Source of the DNA: Lineus longissimus
Lineage: Eukaryota > Nemertea > Pilidiophora > Heteronemertea > Lineidae
DNA length: 60,000 nt
Direction of reading: 5' to 3'
Assembly: GCF_910592395.1 (NCBI RefSeq)
Contig: NC_088316.1
Location: 16,494,001 to 16,554,000 of the forward strand
The notes beneath the pieces were generated by a model. The model had not been told where the DNA came from. It ran no database searches and was given only the letters and a program-made list of their open reading frames with translations. The position numbers and the translations under genes are program-made. Positions 55,001 to 60,000 of this stretch are shown one piece after another; the first letter of the stretch is position 1; each line of letters starts with the position of its first letter.

Positions 55001-58000
55001 CCTACTGATAAATCGGTTCATACTGCTTGTTCAACCATTGTCTGACTTTTTGGATAAAGTCTGTAAATACTAGCCTCAGGGAGACAATACTATGATGTAT
55101 CAAAATAAATCACTAATTCACTTTGACAGTCATTCAATGTGGAATTATGAAGTTAGGGATCAATTAGGCTTACCTCTTTGTGGCCAATCTCAATCCGGAT
55201 TTGCAACGAGAAATAGTACACATTAAAGGAAAAGATTTTAAAATAAGAGTAGATGTGTAATGTTAGATGTCGGAGTAGGACAGTTGAAAAATGGAAAATA
55301 TTCCATGTTGCAACTGTGCTATGTTTTTAGAAACACCCTGTACAAATCAGGTCTTCTTATCAGATCTTCACATCATCTAATTTGCTTTTATTTCTACTCT
55401 GCCACTCAGAAGTAATTTCGTCACGGTATAGAACATTTAAGACCTGATCAATTTTCCACCTGGCTGGAAAAAAACTGTGACTCGCTGTGTGTCGGATATT
55501 TGACTGATTAAAATCTGGTTTGAGAAAGATTGGAGTCAATTAAGTCTTCAGAGTAAACAACTTTAGTTCCACTTTTGGTCTAATCATCTTACTCTTGTGA
55601 CAGTAGGACATGTAGGATTGTGATGTCATGTGTGATGCTAAGTCGAATTCTGCTTTTTAATCTAGTCTCGTTTGTCTTATTATTAAAAATCATAAAAGCA
55701 TCAGGCTAATTTTAGATGAAACCACCTCTATCCATTACCGATAGTTGTTATCATCATGAGAAGAAGAAGAAGTTCTGGTTTTGAAATGATTACTTTGAAA
55801 ATTAGCTATGCTAATTCACAAATTAAGTCCTTTCACCAGAGGGTAATCACCCTTGGCCTGAGGAAAATAGATTGTACACAAACATAAGACTGGGCCAATC
55901 CACCATGTCAGGATTAAAAATTGATTTGAAGAGCAGTTTGAAAGAAATTATTGTCGGTGTGGATGTCCAGCTATGAGGGGGACATTGTTTTCTTGTCGTA
56001 AATGTCGTCTGCTCCAGGAGTCAAAGAGGAAAACTAGTGAGTATTAACCTTACTTTTGCTGTTCTGCTAAATTTCATTTCAATTTTGTCTGGTGATCATC
56101 ATCGAATGCTAAAATAATGTCTCTTATCTCAAAATGTGTAGTACAAGTGACAGTGGTCTTGTTAGAGAGGTTCAAGGTAAATGTCAATGGTCATTACATT
56201 CTATGGCACAGGTGTTCAATCCTACTTCACTGGGGTGGAGTTTAAACCATGTGTTAGGAGCACTGTCAGACAAATACATTCCACATTCCATTTCAATCAT
56301 TGTGCTAAATTGAATTTGACTTCACATGCACGAGTTAGGATCACCTCGGCAGTTGCATCGCATAGCTGGAAATATGGGGGACAGTGCCGGGATTGAATGT
56401 GGGGAAGATTCACAGAGTGTGTTGGAAAACAGCTTTCTTGGTCAGCAAATTTTCACTTTTTTAATAATTTCCTTTAGAATGGTATTTTCTTCCACTCCAG
56501 ACAAGACCCTCACCAAGTAACTGGGATCTGTATTCAATTTTCCATCCTCTATTTGCAGGGTATGTCCAAAGGTGGTAGGTGGATGTCCGACTCTTCTTAG
56601 CACTCATATTTCTTCATATAAAACTTACCCTCAAGTGGAAATAGACCTTCACCAAGCAATGAGGACCTAAACGTTTTTTCCATCCTCTCTTTGCAGGGTA
56701 TGCCCAAGGTGCTTCCTCTAATGGTGCCAGGAGAACTTCCGACCCTTCCACCCACACGTATTCCAGTATCACTCACCCCCTGAGTGAAATGAGCAATACC
56801 CTTGACCCCTCGCCTGTCATGCCAGCGTCCCGGGGACAATCTGGAGCTATGACCTTGCCAGCACGGACGTCCAAACCGTCAAAAATACACAGTGATCTGA
56901 AGAAGGGATCTGTTGATCCGTATTCCAAATTCAAAGTGGAAAAGTTAGAAGTGGTGGGTGTCCTCTTTGTTTTGGTTTGATAGTCATAGAAAAACCAGCA
57001 GGTTATTTATTATCTCTATTTCTTTGTGTTCGTTGGGCCCAGTAACAGCAGTTTGTTGGCAGTGCTTGTGTATTGAGTGTAATAGCTTCCCATAGTTACA
57101 TGTAACTGGTTAAACTATCTTCTATTCTCCATTACAGGCACTGCACTACCTTGGGGTAGATCCGTCCCCAGAGCAGCAACTAGAGTTACGGAGACAGTTG
57201 AAGATCGATGAGTCAGGGGCTGTCAACTATCAACGTAAGTATATCTACACAAAACGAACAAGAAAGTGATGTGTCGTTGTTAAGCGTAACCACTTATGGA
57301 AGGGTTGCATCAAAACAACCTACCAACATCCGACGTCTGTGGTAGATATCATTGAGAGAGTACATGACGTTTTTATCCCCAATTTTATTTTCCTTTTAGA
57401 TTTCGTCCAAGTTGCTCAGGAGGTTTTCAAATACGAACTCAAAAATATGAATAATTCCCAAGGGGCAATGTACATCTCGGCACAAGACATTACTGACTTC
57501 ACAGAACCGCCGCAGTATAACCCAGACTTCCACCAATCAAAATATCTTCCACCGTATGATGATGATTCAGAACAAGTGAGACGAGAAAGGGACGAGTTAC
57601 AACGGGAAAATGATCGGTTGCGGGTAAGTTTTATTCTCATTACCCATCTTTCATACTAAGGTACTTAGTCTGAAGCCAAAATTAAACATGTGTTTCTCAT
57701 CCTACAGCTCCAGCTCCGTGAAAAAGAGCAGTCTTGTAGCCGCGCAGAAGAGGAACTGTTGAGAATCCGTCGAGATGCCCAAGGTGCCATACATGAGACT
57801 CGCTCACTGCGGAGTAAAATCTACTTGGCACAACAAGCACAAAAGGCTGCCATGAGCATGGAACATGATTATGAAGAAGTCGTGCGGTTGCTCGAGAGTG
57901 AGATTGCAGAGCTCAAGAGTCAGCAAGCAAAACAAATGGTAGGCACAGACTATATAGTTAAACTTTTATCAGGGAGTGTATTCATGACCTCACAGATGGC

Positions 58001-59890
58001 ATCCTCTGTGATGCAGCTCATGAAAATACGAGTAGTATCACAATGTGTGTGAAATGTCATAGTCCTTTTTGTAGTTTCTCCATTATCATATAAAAGCAAG
58101 CATTTATTTACCAAACAGAGCCCTTATCTGTTCAGTCATACATATTGTACAATATGTTTAGTTTTTGCATTCACTTCCATTTATTTCAGTCCCATCCACC
58201 CCAACATTCCAATGGAACCAGTGGGGTAGGTTTTATGTTGTAGAACCACAAACCAGTAGCTAGAAAAGCTTATTTGATTTCCCTTCCCACTATATCTGTG
58301 AATAATAATCTGTTATTCAGAAAATTATTCCTTGTATAATCCTTTGATTTTACCAGATTCCTTGTAGCATTAACCTCACCCCCATCAAGTGGCAGGGAAC
58401 TCACCCTCTGTGACCATTGTACATGAAAACACTACATAATGCAGTAGGTTTTCACATTGTAACAAATAGTCATTTCTTTAGGTTGTGAAACATAGCAAAG
58501 TTACATTCTTGTAGATCTAACCATTTGCCTACGTAACCCGCTTTATCTTGCTACATGTAACATCTTGTTTATTTTTGTCTCCAATCGACTGGAAATCACT
58601 TACGCATGAAAGAGATTCTACACAAAGTGGATGGTTTCAGGCGTGTGTAACCTGCTTATAGAGTTTGAGAGAGAGCTAGGGGCCATACCCCCTCTTGAAC
58701 ACAAAAGCAATCAGTTCCTCTTTCGGAGCAGCAGGTGCAACAGGACCAATCTGGCTGGAATGCTTTCCTCTATATACCTTGAAGATGGGAATTACCATGA
58801 ATTTTGTCGTCTGCTCATTACGAGGTGAGATCATTCTACTTGTAACTGTTTCAGGAGAACCCAGATGTCCAGAAAAAAATACAGGTGTTAAATGGCCAGA
58901 TCCGCAAGGCAGAGGTCGGCAAAAAAACATATGAAGTCGCGACAGATAAACTTTTACAATTTGCCCAGGTAAGTTGAGAAATTGTTGCATTGGTCATTGT
59001 CATAGGGTTTACTCCTTGCAGCAACTCTGGGTCCAAACAACTTCTGTTTTGCTTTTAGATGAAGTTTGGTGAATGAGGGACTTTACCAAGGTAGAAAGTG
59101 ATGTCATCGATTATGTTCTCTCTCTACAGTATGATGTGTGGTCGGACAGAATCAACTCATGTGATCCAGTTATTTGGATAAGACACTTGGGCAGTATTTG
59201 CATCATCTCTTTAGCTTTTGGTGAATGATAGTCCTGTTGAACCTCATACTTCGAATCCTTGATTTCAGCTCGTCCATTCCACGCTAAGCAGTCAGGATAC
59301 ACCAGCCAGCAGCCTGACGAAAAGTGGCCCGACCAAACCGGGGCGACCACCAGGCTACTTAGATAAACACAAAAAGATGTCACCACAAGCTCTGGCTCAG
59401 GAAGCCAAGGATGTGGTGAAGGCTGTCAACTCATTAATTGAGGCTGATCGTAAGTCAAGTCTGAGTAGTCATTGCTTTAATCTCATCTAATTTTCACCAC
59501 ACTTTTAATAAAATACATTCATTATCTTCAGCAAATCCTTTCATTTTCTAAAATGTCTCTCTGAATTACCTTAGACATACACAGGTCTTACCCTTTGGAC
59601 AAGCATCAACTCAAAACATGTCTCTTTAATGTACATAAATGTGTACACGGAACTCGTAAAAACATCATACTCTTCCTCAGGTTTGCCATTCTTCCTCTCA
59701 AATTTTATAATATTTCACACTTAATAATCCTTTTCTGGGATACACTGTATATAAAATTGCCACACTTGTCTGCCTAGCTTAATCTAACTTTTACTCTAAT
59801 CCTCACTTTCCCTACTTTAATCAATAATCTAGCGTTACCCCACGGTTGGGAAGAAGCGTATAGCCCTGAGGGTATCAGATATTTCATCAA
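49097..59890 (+). CDS. STXBP4: Syntaxin-binding protein 4 (Synip) orthologue, 3' end outside window
   Basis: Exons: 49076-49152 (ATG at 49097, with a second at 49100), 49698-49783, 49959-50054, 50352-50496, 50631-50737, 50954-51066, 51387-51558, 53696-53857, 56697-56953, 57138-57234, 57400-57623, 57708-57938, 58190-58225, 58855-58968, 59269-59449 and 59833-59890, all phase-consistent (about 711 codons so far). The domain order of PDZ, SKFKVEKL...ALHYLGV block, coiled coil and WW is that of STXBP4. In mammals Synip binds syntaxin-4 and regulates insulin-stimulated GLUT4 vesicle fusion; the role in an invertebrate is unknown. The N-terminus is MMASTLVLTENNTLETSLRL. The intron into 53696 has a weak acceptor. 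Confidence 0.9.
49698..50496 (+). other. STXBP4: STXBP4 PDZ domain exons
   Basis: Exons 49698-49783, 49959-50054 and 50352-50496 encode TEIVILEDCSRSLGIKVIGG (SLGI is the carboxylate-binding GLGF-type loop), YFGLFIKRVLPGGLADTDGR, IQEGDQILSVNDESLRN, and NYMKLVLARDEKA. This is a full PDZ fold of about 95 residues with phase-1 introns. Confidence 0.92.
50631..53857 (+). other. STXBP4: STXBP4 low-complexity linker exons
   Basis: Exons 50631-50737, 50954-51066 and 51387-51558 are Ser/Pro/Gln-rich (VSVMSSRASTPALSLPQ, KYAPPPIPPAMG). Exon 53696-53857 has a distinct folded-looking segment (YYWMPVDIPIAVDDYQLTAA then RQDIMAAQSAKEKELKSWLS). An upstream in-frame ATG at 53680 (MAKLPG) could start an isoform lacking PDZ. 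Confidence 0.7.
51559..53695 (+). other. STXBP4 long intron
   Basis: 2.1 kb of AT-rich sequence with no supported exon. Confidence 0.6.
53858..56696 (+). other. STXBP4 long intron with a duplicated 3' splice region
   Basis: 2.8 kb with no supported exon. Its last 200 bp hold two diverged copies of the exon's 3' splice region (see the repeat at 56500-56715). Confidence 0.6.
56500..56715 (+). repeat. Tandem duplication of a 3' splice site and exon start
   Basis: GACCCTCACCAAGTAACTGG ... TTTCCATCCTCTATTTGCAG|GGTATGTCCAAAGG (about 56503-56575) is repeated as GACCTTCACCAAGCAATGAG ... TTTCCATCCTCTCTTTGCAG|GGTATGCCCAAGG (about 56644-56709). The second copy is the used acceptor at 56696; the first is followed by an early frame loss. 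Confidence 0.8.
56697..57480 (+). other. STXBP4: STXBP4 conserved helical block
   Basis: Exons 56697-56953, 57138-57234 and the start of 57400-57623. After a Ser/Thr-rich part, DPYSKFKVEKLEVALHYLGV, then PEQQLELRRQLKIDESGAVN and YQHFVQVAQEVFKYEL, match the STXBP4-specific helical segment in arrangement (EF-hand-like helices without a Ca2+ loop). This is the best orthology evidence. Confidence 0.85.
57560..58968 (+). other. STXBP4: STXBP4 coiled-coil exons
   Basis: The end of exon 57400-57623 (EQVRRERDELQRENDRLR) and exon 57708-57938 (LQLREKEQSCSRAEEELLRI and RLLESEIAELKSQQAKQM) form a long heptad-rich coiled coil, continued in 58855-58968 (NPDVQKKIQVLNGQIRKAEV). A 36-bp in-frame exon at 58190-58225 (SHPPQHSNGTSG) would break the coil with a flexible insert. 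Confidence 0.85.
58190..58225 (+). other. STXBP4: STXBP4 candidate 36-bp cassette exon
   Basis: TTATTTCAG acceptor, GTAGGT donor, phase 0-0, 12 codons (SHPPQHSNGTSG). Both flanking exons also join directly in frame, so it can be included or skipped. Confidence 0.55.
59833..59890 (+). other. STXBP4: STXBP4 WW domain, first half
   Basis: After AATAATCTAG the exon encodes LPHGWEEAYSPEGIRYFI and stops at a GTAAGT donor in phase 2. The first signature Trp and the YF pair are present. The second Trp exon is beyond the window. WW domains bind proline-rich peptides. Confidence 0.88.
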
Positions 59891-60000
59891 GTAAGTCGAT
59901 ATTATGTCCATCGAGGTCCTGGTGATTTTGTCTTCACAGCCTCCCGAGTTGTGCACGTTTACGTTCTGTTGCATTTTGTTATGTTTTGTTTATGTTCGTT

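Overview
The window is eukaryotic nuclear DNA from an intron-rich animal, most likely a marine invertebrate. Exons of about 60-250 bp carry consensus GT/AG splice sites, and introns hold hairpin MITEs, tRNA-derived SINE fragments and homopolymer runs. Several repeats look like types seen in lophotrochozoan (mollusc/brachiopod/annelid-like) genomes. The phylum is an inference; there is no rRNA or mitochondrial marker.

Four protein-coding genes are present. (1) About 1-18.9 kb, plus strand, 5' end outside the window: a very large ROCO-family gene. In order it encodes an unknown N-terminus, a SPRY domain, a possible MSP/Ig-like domain, LRRs interrupted by an EF-hand, a ROC GTPase, COR, two TIR domains, and a C-terminal tail. 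The tail comes from alternative last exons, and both end in a CaaX prenylation box. (2) About 19.8-24.2 kb, minus strand: a complete 597-residue kelch-like (BTB-BACK-Kelch) cullin-3 adaptor gene, convergent with gene 1. (3) 28.3-46.4 kb, plus strand: a complete anoctamin (TMEM16) gene of about 1,088 codons. It holds an array of five tandem, homologous, phase 0-0 exons that each encode the last transmembrane helix (TM10), and it has several alternative C-terminal exons. (4) 49.1 kb to beyond 59.9 kb, plus strand: a syntaxin-binding protein 4 (STXBP4/Synip) orthologue with a PDZ domain, a conserved helical block, a coiled coil and the first half of a WW domain. Its 3' end is outside the window.

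The genes are unrelated in function and form no operon. Genes 1 and 2 are convergent. Genes 2 and 3 are divergent across about 4 kb that contains a GC-richer, CpG-rich stretch and a dimeric repeat just upstream of the anoctamin start. Genes 3 and 4 are in tandem.

The two strongest candidates for something undescribed are the TM10 exon cassette array in the anoctamin and the membrane-anchored SPRY/LRR/EF-hand/ROC/COR/TIR/TIR protein with two alternative CaaX tails. In the anoctamin, the alternative exons differ at the two aspartates known in TMEM16A to form an accessory Ca2+ site. All exon models were read by eye from reading frame, phase and splice sites, without transcript data; boundaries could be off by a few bases.
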